From Colwellia psychrerythraea (GTDB taxonomy: Bacteria > Pseudomonadota > Gammaproteobacteria > Enterobacterales > Alteromonadaceae): a stretch of DNA of 64,000 nucleotides. Below the pieces are notes generated by a model, which saw only the letters and a program-made list of their open reading frames with translations, had not been told where the DNA came from and did no database searches. A program made the translations under genes and the position numbers. Positions 17,450-28,987 of the stretch are shown here, piece by piece (positions within the stretch are counted from its first letter, which is position 1; each line of letters opens with the position of its first letter). The DNA lies in contig NZ_JQEC01000071.1 of assembly GCF_000764185.1 (NCBI RefSeq), forward strand, positions 124,001 through 188,000, in the 5' to 3' direction.

Positions 17450-18615
17450 TATTTGCCCTCCGCAGCAGCTACAACTTTTTCTGCAGCATCAGTTAATGAT
17501 TCAGCAGCAATGATGTCTAAGCCAGAGTTTTTAAGAACTTCACGACCTAATTCAGCATTTGTACCTTCTAAACGTACAACTACAGGTACTTTAACGCCAA
17601 CTTCTTTAACAGCGCCAATAATACCTTCAGCAATCATGTCACAACGAACGATGCCACCAAAGATGTTAACTAAAACAGCTTTAACGTTTTCGTCAGATAA
17701 AATGATTTTGAATGCTTCAGAAACACGTTCTTTGTTTGCTCCGCCGCCAACATCTAGGAAGTTAGCTGGCTTGCCGCCGTGTAAATTAACGATATCCATA
17801 GTACCCATTGCTAGGCCTGCACCGTTAACCATACAACCTACAGTACCATCAAGAGCTACATAGTTAAGCTCCCATTGTGCTGCATGTGCTTCACGTTCAT
17901 CTTCTTGAGATGGATCATGGAAAGCGCGCATTTTAGGTTGACGGTAGATAGCATTGCCATCGATACCAATTTTTCCGTCTAAACAGTGAAGATTACCTTC
18001 GTCAGTAATTACTAACGGGTTGATTTCAAGTAATGCGAAATCACAATCTTCAAACATTTTAGCAAGACCCATGAAGATCTTAACAAACTGCTTCATTTGC
18101 GTAGCGTTTAAGCCTAATTTGAAACCTAATTCGCGTGCTTGGTAAGGTTGAGCGCCAACTAGTGGGTCAATCTCTGCTTGGTGAATTAATTCAGGAGTCT
18201 CTTCAGCAATCTTTTCAATGTCAACACCGCCTTCGGTAGATGCCATGAAAACAACTTTTTGTGAAGCTCTGTCAACAACAGCGCCAAGATATAACTCGTT
18301 AGCGATGTCAGTACAGCTTTCAACTAAAATTTTAGCTACTGGCTGACCATTAGCGTCTGTTTGATAAGTAACTAAGTTCTTACCTAACCATTGTTGTGCG
18401 AAGTCTTTGATTTCTTCTTTAGACTTAACTAGCTTAACACCGCCAGCTTTACCACGGCCGCCCGCGTGTACTTGAGTTTTAACAACCCACATATCGCCGC
18501 CGATTTTATCAGCCGCTTCTGCAGCTTCTTGAGGTGTATCGCAAGCGAAACCTTCAGAAACTGGTAAACCATATTCAGCGAATAATTGTTTCGCTTGATA
18601 CTCATGCAAATTCAT
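17449..18615 (-). CDS. sucC: succinyl-CoA ligase (ADP-forming) subunit beta
   Basis: Beta subunit, 388 aa, with N-terminal ATP-grasp domain ([33 protein letters not shown]) that binds nucleotide and the C-terminal ligase-CoA domain containing [13 protein letters not shown]. Partner of sucD with a one-base overlap. The gap of about 200 bases to sucB is longer than other gaps in the block and could hold an internal promoter, though I see no terminator. Confidence 0.97.
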   Translation of the reverse strand: MNLHEYQAKQLFAEYGLPVSEGFACDTPQEAAEAADKIGGDMWVVKTQVHAGGRGKAGGVKLVKSKEEIKDFAQQWLGKNLVTYQTDANGQPVAKILVESCTDIANELYLGAVVDRASQKVVFMASTEGGVDIEKIAEETPELIHQAEIDPLVGAQPYQARELGFKLGLNATQMKQFVKIFMGLAKMFEDCDFALLEINPLVITDEGNLHCLDGKIGIDGNAIYRQPKMRAFHDPSQEDEREAHAAQWELNYVALDGTVGCMVNGAGLAMGTMDIVNLHGGKPANFLDVGGGANKERVSEAFKIILSDENVKAVLVNIFGGIVRCDMIAEGIIGAVKEVGVKVPVVVRLEGTNAELGREVLKNSGLDIIAAESLTDAAEKVVAAAEGK

Positions 18616-18821
18616 GGTGTTTTATCCATTTATCTGTAAATAATGACAGTCAATTGCACTTCAAAGAAATACTTAAAGTCTGCCCGTGAAAAGTATCCCG
18701 ATTATAGTACAAATGCTCTAGTGACGGTAGTCATAAGAGCTAATACTATAGTCGAGTACCAAATTTTTATAGCTTGATTTTTTACTTAGAAAATACCTAA
18801 GAAAACGACTTAGATATCAAT

Positions 18822-20297
18822 TTATATATCTAAAAGAAGACGTGTTGGATCTTCTAACAAATCTTTGATGGTTACTAAGAAACCAACAGACTCTTTACCA
18901 TCAACTAAACGATGATCATAAGACAATGCTAAGTACATCATTGGTAAAATTTCTACTTTACCGTCAACCGCCATAGGGCGGTCTTGTATCTTATGCATAC
19001 CTAAAATTGCCGCTTGCGGTAAGTTTAGGATTGGTGTTGAAAGCAATGAACCAAATACACCACCGTTAGTGATAGTGAAGTTACCGCCAGTCATATCTGC
19101 AATTGAAAGCTTGCCGTCACGACCTTTAATCGCTAATGCACGAATACCGTTTTCAATACCGGCCATGCTTAGTTGATCAGAGTCGCGTAATACTGGTGTT
19201 ACTAAACCACGTGGCGTAGATACCGCAATAGAGATATCGAAGAAATTATGATAAACAATATCATCACCATCAATTGAAGCATTGATTGCTGGATAGCGTT
19301 TTAACGCTTCCGTTACTGCTTTCACGTAAAAAGACATGAAACCAAGACGAGTATCATGAGTTTTCTCGAACAAGTCTTTATACTGCTTACGAAGATCCAT
19401 AATTGGCTTCATGTTAACTTCGTTAAACGTTGTTAACATCGCGGTAGAGTTTTTCGCTTCTAATAAACGTGTGGCAATCGTTTTACGTAAACGTGTCATT
19501 GGCACACGTTTTTGTGTACGTTCACCTAGCTCTTGAACCGCTGGAGCAGGCGCTGCGGCTTTCGCTACTGGCGCTGCTTTTGGCTTATTCGCTGCGGCTT
19601 CCACGTCTTCTTTAGAAATACGACCGCCTTTGCCCGTACCAACCACATCAGATGCTGTTAGGCCTTTTTCAGTCATTAAACGACGTACTGAAGGGCTAGC
19701 AAGTTCATCAGAACTTACTGCTTCTTCTGACGTTGCAGTCGCTGTTGTATTCGCTGTAGCGCCGGCATTAAGCTCACCAATTTTTTGAGCGCCTAAAACA
19801 GTATCGCCTTCAACATGGATAATTTTACCAATTACGCCATTGTCTTGAGCAACAACTTCAAGTACTACTTTATCAGTTTCAATATCAACTAAATTTTGGT
19901 CAACTGATACTGTATCGCCTTCGGCAACATGCCATGTAGCAACTGTTGCATCAGCTACAGATTCAGGTAAAACCGGTACTACGATGTCGATTACGTTAAC
20001 AGAAGCTGTTGCCGCTGCTGGAGCACTTGCTGCTGCAACAGGTGCAGGAGCTGCTTCGCTTCCTTCAGAGAAAGTACCAATTACTTGATCGCCTAAGACA
20101 GTCGCGCCATCAGCTTGGCTGATATCAGTCATAACACCATCGCAAGTCGCTGGTACTTCTAATACGACTTTGTCAGTCTCAATATCAACAAGTACTTGGT
20201 CACGTGTAAATTTTTCACCAACTTGTACATGCCAAGTTGCCACTGTTGCATCAGCAACTGATTCTGGTAATACCGGAACTTTGATTTCGGTTGTCAT
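18822..20297 (-). CDS. sucB: 2-oxoglutarate dehydrogenase E2 with two lipoyl domains
   Basis: Dihydrolipoyl succinyltransferase, core of the oxoglutarate dehydrogenase complex, 491 aa against about 405 in E. coli. The extra length is a second lipoyl domain: residues 1-76 and 101-178 both read [18 protein letters not shown] and carry the lipoylation site ETDKVVLEV (K43 and K143). Then come a linker, the E1/E3-binding domain ([13 protein letters not shown], residues about 203-240), an Ala/Pro linker, and the catalytic domain ending SYDHRLVDG with the active-site His. Sits between sucA and sucC in the standard order. Confidence 0.96.
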   Translation of the reverse strand: MTTEIKVPVLPESVADATVATWHVQVGEKFTRDQVLVDIETDKVVLEVPATCDGVMTDISQADGATVLGDQVIGTFSEGSEAAPAPVAAASAPAAATASVNVIDIVVPVLPESVADATVATWHVAEGDTVSVDQNLVDIETDKVVLEVVAQDNGVIGKIIHVEGDTVLGAQKIGELNAGATANTTATATSEEAVSSDELASPSVRRLMTEKGLTASDVVGTGKGGRISKEDVEAAANKPKAAPVAKAAAPAPAVQELGERTQKRVPMTRLRKTIATRLLEAKNSTAMLTTFNEVNMKPIMDLRKQYKDLFEKTHDTRLGFMSFYVKAVTEALKRYPAINASIDGDDIVYHNFFDISIAVSTPRGLVTPVLRDSDQLSMAGIENGIRALAIKGRDGKLSIADMTGGNFTITNGGVFGSLLSTPILNLPQAAILGMHKIQDRPMAVDGKVEILPMMYLALSYDHRLVDGKESVGFLVTIKDLLEDPTRLLLDI

Positions 20298-20357
20298 TTT
20301 TTATTCCTTACAAACTTTCTTTGCGCTTACTTTCAGTAAAATAAGCGCACCAAAGAG

Positions 20358-23168
20358 TTAATCTACTGTTAATGCTTGAGTGACAAGCGCTTGCTGTTCT
20401 TTAACATGAAGTGACATATAACCAACAGCTGGTGCTGCTGAAGCCTTGCGGCCTGCATAAGTCAAATAAGTACCTTCAGGAATGGCAGCTCTAAAGTGAT
20501 GCTGCGAACAATACCAAGCACCTTGGTTTTGCGGCTCTTCCTGACACCAAACAAATTGCTTAACATGTTGGTATTCTTTCAATACCGCTTGAAGCTCTTG
20601 TTCGGGGAATGGATAAAGTTGCTCAATACGCACAATAGCAACATTATTTAGCTCATTTTTACGACGTTGGTCAAGTAGCTCGTAATAAACTTTACCACTA
20701 CAGAAAACAACACGTTCAACCGCTTTGGCATCAAGCTCGTCAACTTCACCAATAACACTGTGGAATATACCTGTAGACATTTCTTCTAGTGAAGAAACCG
20801 CTAATGGGTGACGTAACAGTGATTTAGGTGACATAACGACAAGAGGACGACGCATAGGACGAACAACCTGACGACGCAGCATATTAAATACTTGCGCGGG
20901 TGTTGATGGTACACATACTTGCATATTGTGATCAGCACAAAGTTGTAAGAAGCGCTCTAAACGGGCTGATGAATGCTCAGGACCCTGACCTTCGTAGCCA
21001 TGTGGTAACAACATAGTTAAACCACATAAACGGCCCCACTTTTGCTCACCTGAACTAATGAATTGATCAAAAACTACTTGTGCACAGTTAGCAAAATCAC
21101 CAAATTGCGCTTCCCAAATAGTTAAGCCAGCTGGCTCAGCGGTGGTATAGCCATATTCAAAGGCTAATACAGATACTTCAGATAACACAGAATCATGCAC
21201 ATCAAATGGGCCTTGGTCTGCTCTGATATTTTGCAGTGGTAAATAAGTGCTACCATCGTCTTGGTTATGTAAAACCGCATGACGATGGAAGAATGTACCA
21301 CGCCCTGAATCTTGGCCGGTAATACGCACTCTATCGCCACGATCAACGATGGATGCATAGGCTAAGTTTTCAGCCATCCCCCAATCTAGTAATTTCTCAC
21401 CTGTTGCCATTTTCAAACGGTCATCGTAAATCTTTTTAACACGAGAATGTATTGGATGACTTTCTGGGTACGTTGACAACTTAAGTGCTAATTCTTTTAG
21501 CTTCTCAAGGGAAATCTCTTTGTCGTAGTCATCATCCCACTCATGGCCTAAGTATGGAGTCCAATCAACTGAGTGCTCAGTCATTGGGCGCCATTGCTCA
21601 ACCGTGCATTGACCTTCATCAAGTAACTTACGGTAGTAGGCTGTTAACTCATCAATTTTTCCGGTAGTTAAACTACCTTCAGCCGCTAATTTATCAGCAT
21701 ACAATTGACGTGGTGTAGGATGTTTTTTAACGATTTTGTACATAAGGGGCTGTGTGGCACTTGGCTCATCAGCTTCGTTATGACCATGACGTCGGTAACA
21801 AACTAAATCGATGACAACGTCACGTTTAAATTCATTACGATAATCAAGCGCAACTTGCGTTGCTAAAATAACAGCTTCAGGATCGTCACCATTAACGTGA
21901 ATGATAGGAGCCTGCACCATTTTAGCAATTTCAGTACAATATTCGCCTGAGCGAGTATCTTCGGCAACGGAGGTAGTAAAACCTACTTGGTTATTCACTA
22001 CAATACGTACAGTACCGCCAACTTTAAATGCGCGTGCCTGTGACATATTAAAAGTTTCTTGTACTACACCTTGACCAGCTATCGCTGAATCACCATGAAT
22101 AGTGATAGGTAATACTAAGTCGCCTTGGTCACCTTCAACACCGCCGCGTCTATCTTGTCTCGCTCTTACCGAGCCAATAACAACAGGATTAACGATTTCA
22201 AGATGCGAAGGGTTAAACGCAAGGGCTAAATGAACATTACCGCCAGGAGTAACAAAATCTGAAGAATAACCTTGATGGTATTTCACATCACCTGAGCTTG
22301 ATATTTCATCATGTTTACCGGCAAATTCATCAAATAATTTTGATGGATTTTTACCCATAACATTAACCAGTACATTTAAACGACCACGATGTGCCATGCC
22401 CATAACCACTTCTTTGGTACCAGCAGCACCAGCACGTGTGATCAATTCTTTAAGCATGGGAACGAGTGCGTCACCACCTTCTAATGAAAAGCGTTTTGCA
22501 CCGGGGAATTTTGCACCTAGATATTTCTCTAAACCATCAGCGGCAATTAAACCTTTAAAAACTTCGGTCTTCTCTTCAACGCTTAAATTAGCTTGTGACT
22601 GAACTGATTCAAGACGTTGTTGTATCCAACGCTTTTCATCAGTTGAGGTCATGTGCATATATTCTGCGCCAATTGAACCACAATAAGTTGCTTTTAAAGT
22701 TTTATATAACTCACCTAACTTCATGGTCTCTTTGCCAACAGCAAATGAGCCTAAATTAAATTCTTTATCAAAGTCGTTTTCTGATAAGTCATGATGTGAC
22801 AATTGTAAATCACGTACTTTATCACGTTGCCATAAACCCAATGGATCTAAGTTGGCGTTTTGATGACCGCGAAATCTAAAAGCATTAATAAGCTGTAAAA
22901 CTTTTACCTGTTTAGCATCGCCACCAGAAACTACAACTTGTTTTTGGGTTTGTTTTGCTAAGGTTTTAAATTCATCACGGATAGCACTGTGGCGGTATTC
23001 CACCTCACTGCCTTCGACTTTAGGGAGTTGACCGAAGATTTCTTGCCATTCTGTAGATACAGAGGCAGAGTTATCTAAGTATGATTCGTACAATTCTTCA
23101 ATATAAACGATGTTGCCACCGTTTAAGTGGGAAGACTCTAGCCAAGCCTTCATTACACCTTCTGGCAT
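20358..23168 (-). CDS. sucA: 2-oxoglutarate dehydrogenase E1
   Basis: Thiamine-diphosphate-dependent E1 component (936 aa) that decarboxylates 2-oxoglutarate and loads succinyl onto SucB. The N-terminus has the short E2-binding helix (YIEELYESYLDNSASVS), followed by the transketolase-like core: MGMAHRGRLNVLVNVMGK, HGDSAIAGQGVVQE for ThDP/Mg binding, and GHNEADEPSATQP. The C-terminal ends in a conventional 2-OGDH domain. Ribosome site AAAGGAA precedes the ATG. Sixty bases separate it from sucB. A gene-free gap of 335 bases upstream suggests a promoter of its own beside read-through from sdh. Confidence 0.97.
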   Translation of the reverse strand: MPEGVMKAWLESSHLNGGNIVYIEELYESYLDNSASVSTEWQEIFGQLPKVEGSEVEYRHSAIRDEFKTLAKQTQKQVVVSGGDAKQVKVLQLINAFRFRGHQNANLDPLGLWQRDKVRDLQLSHHDLSENDFDKEFNLGSFAVGKETMKLGELYKTLKATYCGSIGAEYMHMTSTDEKRWIQQRLESVQSQANLSVEEKTEVFKGLIAADGLEKYLGAKFPGAKRFSLEGGDALVPMLKELITRAGAAGTKEVVMGMAHRGRLNVLVNVMGKNPSKLFDEFAGKHDEISSSGDVKYHQGYSSDFVTPGGNVHLALAFNPSHLEIVNPVVIGSVRARQDRRGGVEGDQGDLVLPITIHGDSAIAGQGVVQETFNMSQARAFKVGGTVRIVVNNQVGFTTSVAEDTRSGEYCTEIAKMVQAPIIHVNGDDPEAVILATQVALDYRNEFKRDVVIDLVCYRRHGHNEADEPSATQPLMYKIVKKHPTPRQLYADKLAAEGSLTTGKIDELTAYYRKLLDEGQCTVEQWRPMTEHSVDWTPYLGHEWDDDYDKEISLEKLKELALKLSTYPESHPIHSRVKKIYDDRLKMATGEKLLDWGMAENLAYASIVDRGDRVRITGQDSGRGTFFHRHAVLHNQDDGSTYLPLQNIRADQGPFDVHDSVLSEVSVLAFEYGYTTAEPAGLTIWEAQFGDFANCAQVVFDQFISSGEQKWGRLCGLTMLLPHGYEGQGPEHSSARLERFLQLCADHNMQVCVPSTPAQVFNMLRRQVVRPMRRPLVVMSPKSLLRHPLAVSSLEEMSTGIFHSVIGEVDELDAKAVERVVFCSGKVYYELLDQRRKNELNNVAIVRIEQLYPFPEQELQAVLKEYQHVKQFVWCQEEPQNQGAWYCSQHHFRAAIPEGTYLTYAGRKASAAPAVGYMSLHVKEQQALVTQALTVD

Positions 23169-23503
23169 TGCCTTGTTCCTTTGCTGGTCTGTAGCAAAAA
23201 AAATAACGTAATAATTATTTTTTACACTTTGTGAAACTATTTGCTTAAAGTATCTATATATAGAATAAAATCAATACTTTTGCATCAAGATAAACAAATT
23301 GCTAATAAAAATCATTACAATGTTTAAAATTATTATAAATAAATACAGAGTATTAACGTAATAGTAACTAATATTTGCAACTATTATAGTGCTTATTAAA
23401 GCTCTTTTTAAAGATAGTACTCTGCTTATTCTGTCATAAAAAACAATTAAGTAAATTTAGACTAAAGCAGTAGTTAGATAACTTTAGCTAAGTTTAAGGT
23501 TAA
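23169..23503. other. sdhB-sucA intergenic region
   Basis: A 335-base AT-rich stretch with no ORF. The palindrome TTAAACCGCGCGGTTTAA (23504-23521) overlaps the sdhB stop codon at its edge. No strong terminator, so sdh and suc may be transcribed together with an additional sucA promoter here. Confidence 0.45.
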
Positions 23504-24211
23504 TTAAACCGCGCGGTTTAATAACATTGATTTAATATGACCAATTGCTTTTGTTGGGTTTAATCCTTTAGGACAAACATCAACACAGTTCATGATACCG
23601 TGACAGCGGAAAACACTGTAGGCATCTTGTAAATCATCTAATCGCTCTTCGGTAGCTGTATCACGGCTATCGATTAAAAAACGATAGGCATGTAATAATC
23701 CAGCTGGACCGATGAACTTATCAGGATTCCACCAGAAAGACGGACATGATGTTGAACAACAAGCACATAAAATACACTCATAAAGACCGTCTAATTTGTC
23801 ACGTTCTTCAATAGATTGTATGTTTTCACGGGCTGGCTGCTGAGCATCGTTAATCAAGTATGGTTTAATTTTTTCATATTGCTGATAAAATTGTGTCATA
23901 TCAATAATTAAGTCACGCACTACCGGTAAACCTGGTAACGGACGTAAAACAATAGTTTTTGCTTTTAATTCTGATAATGGCGTAATACATGCTAAACCAT
24001 TTTTACCGTTCATGTTCAAGCCATCCGAGCCACAAACACCCTCACGACAAGAACGACGGAATGATAATGTTGAGTCTTCTTCTTTCAAAAGAATAAGCGC
24101 ATCAAGGATCATCATGTCAGAGCCTTCAGGCACTTCTAGTTGATAATCTTTCATGTATGGCTTAGCGTCTACATCAGGATTGTAGCGGTAAATCGAAAAA
24201 TTTTGTTTCAT
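23504..24211 (-). CDS. sdhB: succinate dehydrogenase iron-sulfur subunit
   Basis: Electron-transfer subunit of complex II, 235 aa. The N-terminal plant-type ferredoxin domain binds [2Fe-2S] through CREGVCGSDG and a following Cys; the C-terminal domain holds CILCACCSTSCP for the [4Fe-4S] cluster and CHGIMNCVDVCPKGLNP for the [3Fe-4S] cluster. It follows sdhA by 24 bases. Confidence 0.97.
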   Translation of the reverse strand: MKQNFSIYRYNPDVDAKPYMKDYQLEVPEGSDMMILDALILLKEEDSTLSFRRSCREGVCGSDGLNMNGKNGLACITPLSELKAKTIVLRPLPGLPVVRDLIIDMTQFYQQYEKIKPYLINDAQQPARENIQSIEERDKLDGLYECILCACCSTSCPSFWWNPDKFIGPAGLLHAYRFLIDSRDTATEERLDDLQDAYSVFRCHGIMNCVDVCPKGLNPTKAIGHIKSMLLNRAV

Positions 24212-24235
24212 CGTATATCTCCTACAATTAAGTCC

Positions 24236-26005
24236 TTAGTAAACACGTGCTTTCGGTGGGAAAGCTTCGCGGTGAACAGGTTTCATATTAACATCACGTT
24301 TAGACATTGCTTCAGTCTCAGGCGTGTAAACCGAGTGACATAACCAGTTTTCATCATCACGTTCGGTGAAGTCTTGACGAGCATGAGCTCCACGAGATTC
24401 CGTACGGAAGTTCGCTGCTTTTGCACTACAGAAAGCTGTTTCCATCAAGTTGTCTAATTCTAAACACTCAATACGCTGAGTATTAAACTCAGAAGACTTG
24501 TCATCTAAACGTGCATCTTTAAGACGATCACGAATTTCAGATAATTCTTTCATGCCTTGCGCCATAGCTTCACCTTCACGGAATACCGAGAAGTTCATCT
24601 GCATACACTGTTGCAAGTCTTTGCGAATTTGTACTGGGTCTTCACCTTTAGTAGATGATTCCCAACGGTTAGTACGGGCAAGTGAGGCTTCTAAATCAGA
24701 CTCTGAGGCATCAATGCCTGATTGAGTTTCATTTAAGTAAGTGCCTAAGAAGTTACCGGCAGCGCGGCCAAACACCACTAAATCAAGTAATGAGTTACCA
24801 CCTAATCGGTTGGCACCATGTACAGATACACAAGCAATTTCACCAACAGCGAATAGACCTTCAACGATAGTTTCTTTACCATCAGTGCCAATGTTAAGCG
24901 CTTGACCATTAACGTTAGTCGGTACACCACCCATTTGATAATGACAGGTAGGAATTACTGGAATAGGCTCTTCTGCTGGATCAACATGAGCAAAAGTCTT
25001 AGATAAGTCACAAACACCTGGTAAACGTTTGTATAAAGTTTCGCGACCTAAGTGATCAAGTTTTAACTTAATATGTGGACCGTATTGAGGATGATCACAA
25101 CCACGACCTTCACGAATCTCTGTCATCATTGAACGAGCAACAACATCACGACCAGCTAAATCTTTAGCGTTTGGCGCGTAGCGCTCCATGAAACGTTCGC
25201 CGTCTTTGTTAAGTAGATAACCACCTTCACCACGACAACCTTCTGTAACTAATACACCCGCACCAGCAATACCGGTTGGGTGGAACTGCCACATTTCCAT
25301 GTCTTGCATTTGAATGCCAGCACGAAGTGACATACCAACACCGTCACCAGTATTGATATGTGCATTGGTAGTCGAGGCGAAAATACGACCTGCTCCACCG
25401 GTAGCTAAAACAGTTGCGCGCGCTTTAAAATAAACGATTTCGCCAGTTTCAATACAAATAGCTGTGGTACCTACAACAGCACCATCATTATTTTTAACTA
25501 AATCTAAGGCATACCATTCTGAATAGACGTTAGTTTTATTTTTAACGTTTTGTTGATACAAACAATGAAGTAGCGCATGACCAGTACGGTCAGCGGCAGC
25601 CGCAGTACGTGCTGCTTGTTCACCACCAAAGTTTTTAGACTGACCACCAAACGGACGTTGGTAAATTTTACCTTCTTCTGTACGAGAAAAAGGTAAACCC
25701 ATTTTCTCTAACTCAATGACAGATTCAGGACCCACTTTACACATGTATTCAATAGCGTCTTGGTCACCAATATAATCAGAGCCTTTAACGGTATCGTACA
25801 TATGCTGTTCCCAGTGATCTTCATGGGCATTACCTAAAGCAACGGTAATACCACCCTGAGCAGATACTGTATGAGAACGAGTTGGAAATACTTTAGAAAT
25901 CAGGGCACAAGACTTGCCTGACTCAGAAATTGCTAATGCAGCGCGCATACCTGCGCCGCCTGCGCCAATAACTATGGCGTCAAATTCACGAATTGGAACG
26001 CTCAC
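24236..26005 (-). CDS. sdhA: succinate dehydrogenase flavoprotein subunit
   Basis: Catalytic subunit of complex II (589 aa), oxidising succinate to fumarate at the inner face of the inner membrane. FAD-binding [15 protein letters not shown] is near the start; the covalent flavin histidine lies in [11 protein letters not shown]; the active-site region is [18 protein letters not shown]; the C-terminus [12 protein letters not shown] is typical of the family. The start codon directly abuts the sdhD stop (no gap). Confidence 0.97.
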   Translation of the reverse strand: MSVPIREFDAIVIGAGGAGMRAALAISESGKSCALISKVFPTRSHTVSAQGGITVALGNAHEDHWEQHMYDTVKGSDYIGDQDAIEYMCKVGPESVIELEKMGLPFSRTEEGKIYQRPFGGQSKNFGGEQAARTAAAADRTGHALLHCLYQQNVKNKTNVYSEWYALDLVKNNDGAVVGTTAICIETGEIVYFKARATVLATGGAGRIFASTTNAHINTGDGVGMSLRAGIQMQDMEMWQFHPTGIAGAGVLVTEGCRGEGGYLLNKDGERFMERYAPNAKDLAGRDVVARSMMTEIREGRGCDHPQYGPHIKLKLDHLGRETLYKRLPGVCDLSKTFAHVDPAEEPIPVIPTCHYQMGGVPTNVNGQALNIGTDGKETIVEGLFAVGEIACVSVHGANRLGGNSLLDLVVFGRAAGNFLGTYLNETQSGIDASESDLEASLARTNRWESSTKGEDPVQIRKDLQQCMQMNFSVFREGEAMAQGMKELSEIRDRLKDARLDDKSSEFNTQRIECLELDNLMETAFCSAKAANFRTESRGAHARQDFTERDDENWLCHSVYTPETEAMSKRDVNMKPVHREAFPPKARVY

Positions 26006-26353
26006 TTATACACCCCACACGGTTAAAAAGCCAAACACTAGGTAGGCTAGTAAGATAACTGAAAATACAAATTGCAAAGCACCGCGTAAAAACGCAGGTT
26101 TAACGTAATCTGACAATACTTGCCATACGCCAATTTTAGCGTGAGTAAGCAACGCTAACAATGCTACGATTGTCGCTACCTTAACGCTGGTACATGCAAA
26201 AAAACCTTGCCATTGTTCAAAGGTAACAGTTGGTGTTACTACAAAGAAACCGGCAAGCAGTAAAGTGTATAGCGCAAGAATAATTGCACTAGCTCTCAAA
26301 AGAATAAAATCATGTACGCCATTACGGCCTACTGATGCGACGACGTTTACCAT
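26006..26353 (-). CDS. sdhD: succinate dehydrogenase membrane anchor D
   Basis: Small hydrophobic anchor, 115 aa from ATG 26353. I choose this start because TAGGAG lies seven bases upstream and MVNVVASVGRNGVHDFILLRAS matches the family N-terminus; a longer frame to 26389 would overlap sdhC further. Three membrane helices are predicted; HDFILLRAS and a later THAKIGVWQVLSDYV are the conserved quinone/heme region. Overlaps the sdhC 3' end by seven bases. Confidence 0.93.
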   Translation of the reverse strand: MVNVVASVGRNGVHDFILLRASAIILALYTLLLAGFFVVTPTVTFEQWQGFFACTSVKVATIVALLALLTHAKIGVWQVLSDYVKPAFLRGALQFVFSVILLAYLVFGFLTVWGV

Positions 26354-26721
26354 AACCAAACTCCTATTACTGCCGATACTGCTAACCACATAATCATGAT
26401 TAATTTAGCTGTGGCATTACCTGAAGCTAATTCTTCAAAATAACCCATATCCATAAACAAGTGACGAACACCGGCTAATAAATGGTAGGTTAATGCTGAA
26501 AGACAGCCAAAGATAATGAAACTAAAGAATAAGCCATCAAGATAACCTTGTATTTGGGCAAATCCAGCAGCAGAAGAAAGAGAGGTTGAAAGGGTAAACA
26601 ATAAAATACCGATAGCAAAAACCATAATAACACCAGATATACGGTGTAAAATGGAAGCGTTAGCAGCGGGATGCATCTTTATTGTAGTTAAATCTAGGTT
26701 TACAGGACGTTGTTTTTTCAC
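26347..26721 (-). CDS. sdhC: succinate dehydrogenase cytochrome b556 subunit
   Basis: First gene of the sdhCDAB-sucABCD block, 124 aa. Starts KKQRPVNLDLTTIKMHP, followed by SILHRISGV and three membrane helices; the heme-ligand histidine is in the HLLAGVRHLFMD segment. Together with SdhD it forms the quinone-reducing membrane domain. Confidence 0.95.
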   Translation of the reverse strand: MKKQRPVNLDLTTIKMHPAANASILHRISGVIMVFAIGILLFTLSTSLSSAAGFAQIQGYLDGLFFSFIIFGCLSALTYHLLAGVRHLFMDMGYFEELASGNATAKLIMIMWLAVSAVIGVWLW

Positions 26722-27282
26722 AATTGTTGCCTAAAGAGCTCGAAAGCCTTCAACTTTTATTATTGTTACTCATGAACTACCTTTATTTACTCGACTTTAA
26801 ACTTAATTGAAACTAAAAAATCAATATAAAAAAAGCAATTCCCGAAAGTGAACGGTAACTTTACACTAGCTTTTATGCGAGCGTACCAATTCGCTTACAA
26901 TTCTAACCAACTTTATGGCACGATTCTAGTTAGATTTTGTAATAAGACTCAAAAAAATAAAGCTAAAATGAATCTATAATCAAATAGTAGAAAGTTACAG
27001 CACGTTAATATTATATAATCGATAACAGTGAATTACAATTTCACTTAGCGCACATAAGTTGACTCTGGATGATTTTTAAACAGTTTGTTGTTCTGTATTA
27101 AACTTTAGTATAATTACTCTTACAATTTAAATTCATTTCAGGGTAGAATGGCGCCAGTTTGAAAAACCCAAGAAAAATCACAAAAACTGACTATTTATTC
27201 ACTACGCTTAGTATGGGAATTGAGCAATTTAGTTGAATGTCAGTAAATGTAAATTAATTATAATTTGATAGGGGAAAACATT
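26722..27282. other. divergent sdhC / gltA control region
   Basis: About 560 bases between divergent TCA genes. It holds the gltA promoter (27085-27114) with a leader of about 160 bases and must hold the sdhC promoter on the other strand. No ORF. In enterobacteria this region is a target of ArcA and CRP; I did not find a clear site for either. Confidence 0.55.
27085..27114 (+). promoter_or_regulatory. gltA sigma-70-type promoter
   Basis: TTGTTG at 27085-27090 and TATAAT at 27109-27114, separated by 18 bases, upstream of citrate synthase. Confidence 0.55.
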
Positions 27283-28569
27283 ATGGCTGAATCAAAAGCC
27301 TCTCTGAGTATTGATGGCAAAGAAATTGGCGTATTTCCAGTTTTAAAAGGTACTGCTGGTACTGACGTGATTGATATTAGAACTTTAGGTAGCCATGGCT
27401 ATTTCACCTACGACCCGGGCTTTCTAGCGACGGGTTCTTGTGAATCATCTATAACCTTCATCGATGGTGCCAAAGGTATCTTACAACATCGCGGTTACCC
27501 TATAGATAGCCTTGCCAAGCAAGCAGATTACTTAGAAGTTTGTTATATCTTATTAAATGGTGATGCACCAACTCAGTCTGAATATGATAAATTCAAGTCC
27601 ATCATTACCACACATACTATGGTACATGAAAAGCTAGCGCATTTTTTCCAAGGTTTCTTACCTGATGCGCATCCAATGGCTATGGTATGTGGTGTTGTTG
27701 GCGCTATGTCATCTTTCTATCACAGTGACTTAGATATCACGGATCCGGCTCAGCGTAAGCGTAGTGCCCATAGATTGATTGCTAAAATGCCGACAATTGC
27801 AGCAATGGCTTATAAATACAGTGTTGGTCAACCATTTGTTTACCCGCGTAATGAGCTTTCATTTGCTGAAAACTTCCTTCATATGATGTTCTCAGTACCT
27901 GCTGAAGAATATATTGTAAGTCCTACAATTGCTAATGCAATGGACAGAATATTTACTTTACATGCTGATCACGAGCAAAATGCTTCTACCTCGACAGTAC
28001 GTTTAGCGGGTTCTTCTGGCGCTAACCCGTATGCTTGTATCGCAGCAGGTGTTGCCTCTTTATGGGGCCCAGCACATGGCGGCGCGAATGAAGCATGCCT
28101 AACTATGCTTGAAGAAATTGGTAGCTTAGATAGAGTTGACGAATATGTTGCTAAAGCTAAAGACAAAAACGACTCATTTCGTTTAATGGGCTTTGGTCAT
28201 CGTGTTTATAAAAACTTCGACCCTCGTGCAACGGTGATGCGTGAAACATGTCATGAAGTATTGAAAGAGCTAGGCATCAGCGATCCATTACTTGATGTTG
28301 CTATGGCTTTAGAGAAAGTAGCACTTGAAGACCCATACTTTATCGAAAAGAAATTATACCCTAACGTAGACTTCTACTCAGGCATCATTCTTAAAGCTAT
28401 TGGTATCCCTACCAGCATGTTCACAGTAATATTTGCTATGTCTAGAACAGTAGGTTGGATTGCCCACTGGGATGAAATGTTATCTCAGCCGGGTCAAAAA
28501 ATCGGTCGTCCTCGCCAGAAGTATACTGGTGAAATTAACCGTGAATTTGTACCATTAAACAAAAGATAA
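27283..28569 (+). CDS. gltA: citrate synthase (type II)
   Basis: Entry enzyme of the TCA cycle, condensing acetyl-CoA and oxaloacetate; 428 aa from ATG 27283, chosen because AGGGGAAAA precedes it (an in-frame TTG at 27265 is within that leader). Catalytic regions are visible: [20 protein letters not shown] with PAHGGANEA (active His), [13 protein letters not shown], and the C-terminal RPRQKYTG. The N-terminal beta-rich domain is that of NADH-sensitive hexameric Gram-negative enzymes. Divergent from sdhC; ends in its own terminator. Confidence 0.97.
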   Translation: MAESKASLSIDGKEIGVFPVLKGTAGTDVIDIRTLGSHGYFTYDPGFLATGSCESSITFIDGAKGILQHRGYPIDSLAKQADYLEVCYILLNGDAPTQSEYDKFKSIITTHTMVHEKLAHFFQGFLPDAHPMAMVCGVVGAMSSFYHSDLDITDPAQRKRSAHRLIAKMPTIAAMAYKYSVGQPFVYPRNELSFAENFLHMMFSVPAEEYIVSPTIANAMDRIFTLHADHEQNASTSTVRLAGSSGANPYACIAAGVASLWGPAHGGANEACLTMLEEIGSLDRVDEYVAKAKDKNDSFRLMGFGHRVYKNFDPRATVMRETCHEVLKELGISDPLLDVAMALEKVALEDPYFIEKKLYPNVDFYSGIILKAIGIPTSMFTVIFAMSRTVGWIAHWDEMLSQPGQKIGRPRQKYTGEINREFVPLNKR

Positions 28570-28595
28570 TGACTTAACTAAGTCATCTTAGTTTT

Positions 28596-28620
28596 AAAAG
28601 GCAGCATTCGCTGCCTTTTT
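28596..28620 (+). terminator. gltA terminator
   Basis: AAAAGGCAGC / GCTGCCTTTTT hairpin with ATTC loop, 27 bases after the gltA stop codon. Confidence 0.9.
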
Positions 28621-28987
28621 TATGCTTGTTTTAAGGGAAATCCCCTACCCAACCCATAACCCTAGGGTATACCTATCATTCACAAAAGAAATAAAGATAA
28701 TTGGTATTAGCTAGATATAAAGCCACTTTTTTCGATGTAATATCAAGCCCAATTAAGTTTTTATCTTGTTGTGCTCAGAAAGTCACATCAAAGTAAGGCG
28801 CTCGATTAACTAATAACTGGCTATTGTGGTTTAGAGCAAAATCGACTTCGAGTATTTTAACCAGCACAAGTGGCAATTTTTTAATGAAATTGGGATAGGC
28901 AGTTAAATTTCATTTCACTCCCTGAAGCTAGCCGTTATAATGTCGTGCTAAAACCTTTCACTTTCACAATAAGACCCCTTTTTACTT
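28621..28987. other. intergenic region upstream of tcdA
   Basis: About 367 bases, no gene seen. A TATAAT hexamer at about 28936-28941 may be the -10 element of tcdA; no matching -35 was recognised. Confidence 0.35.
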
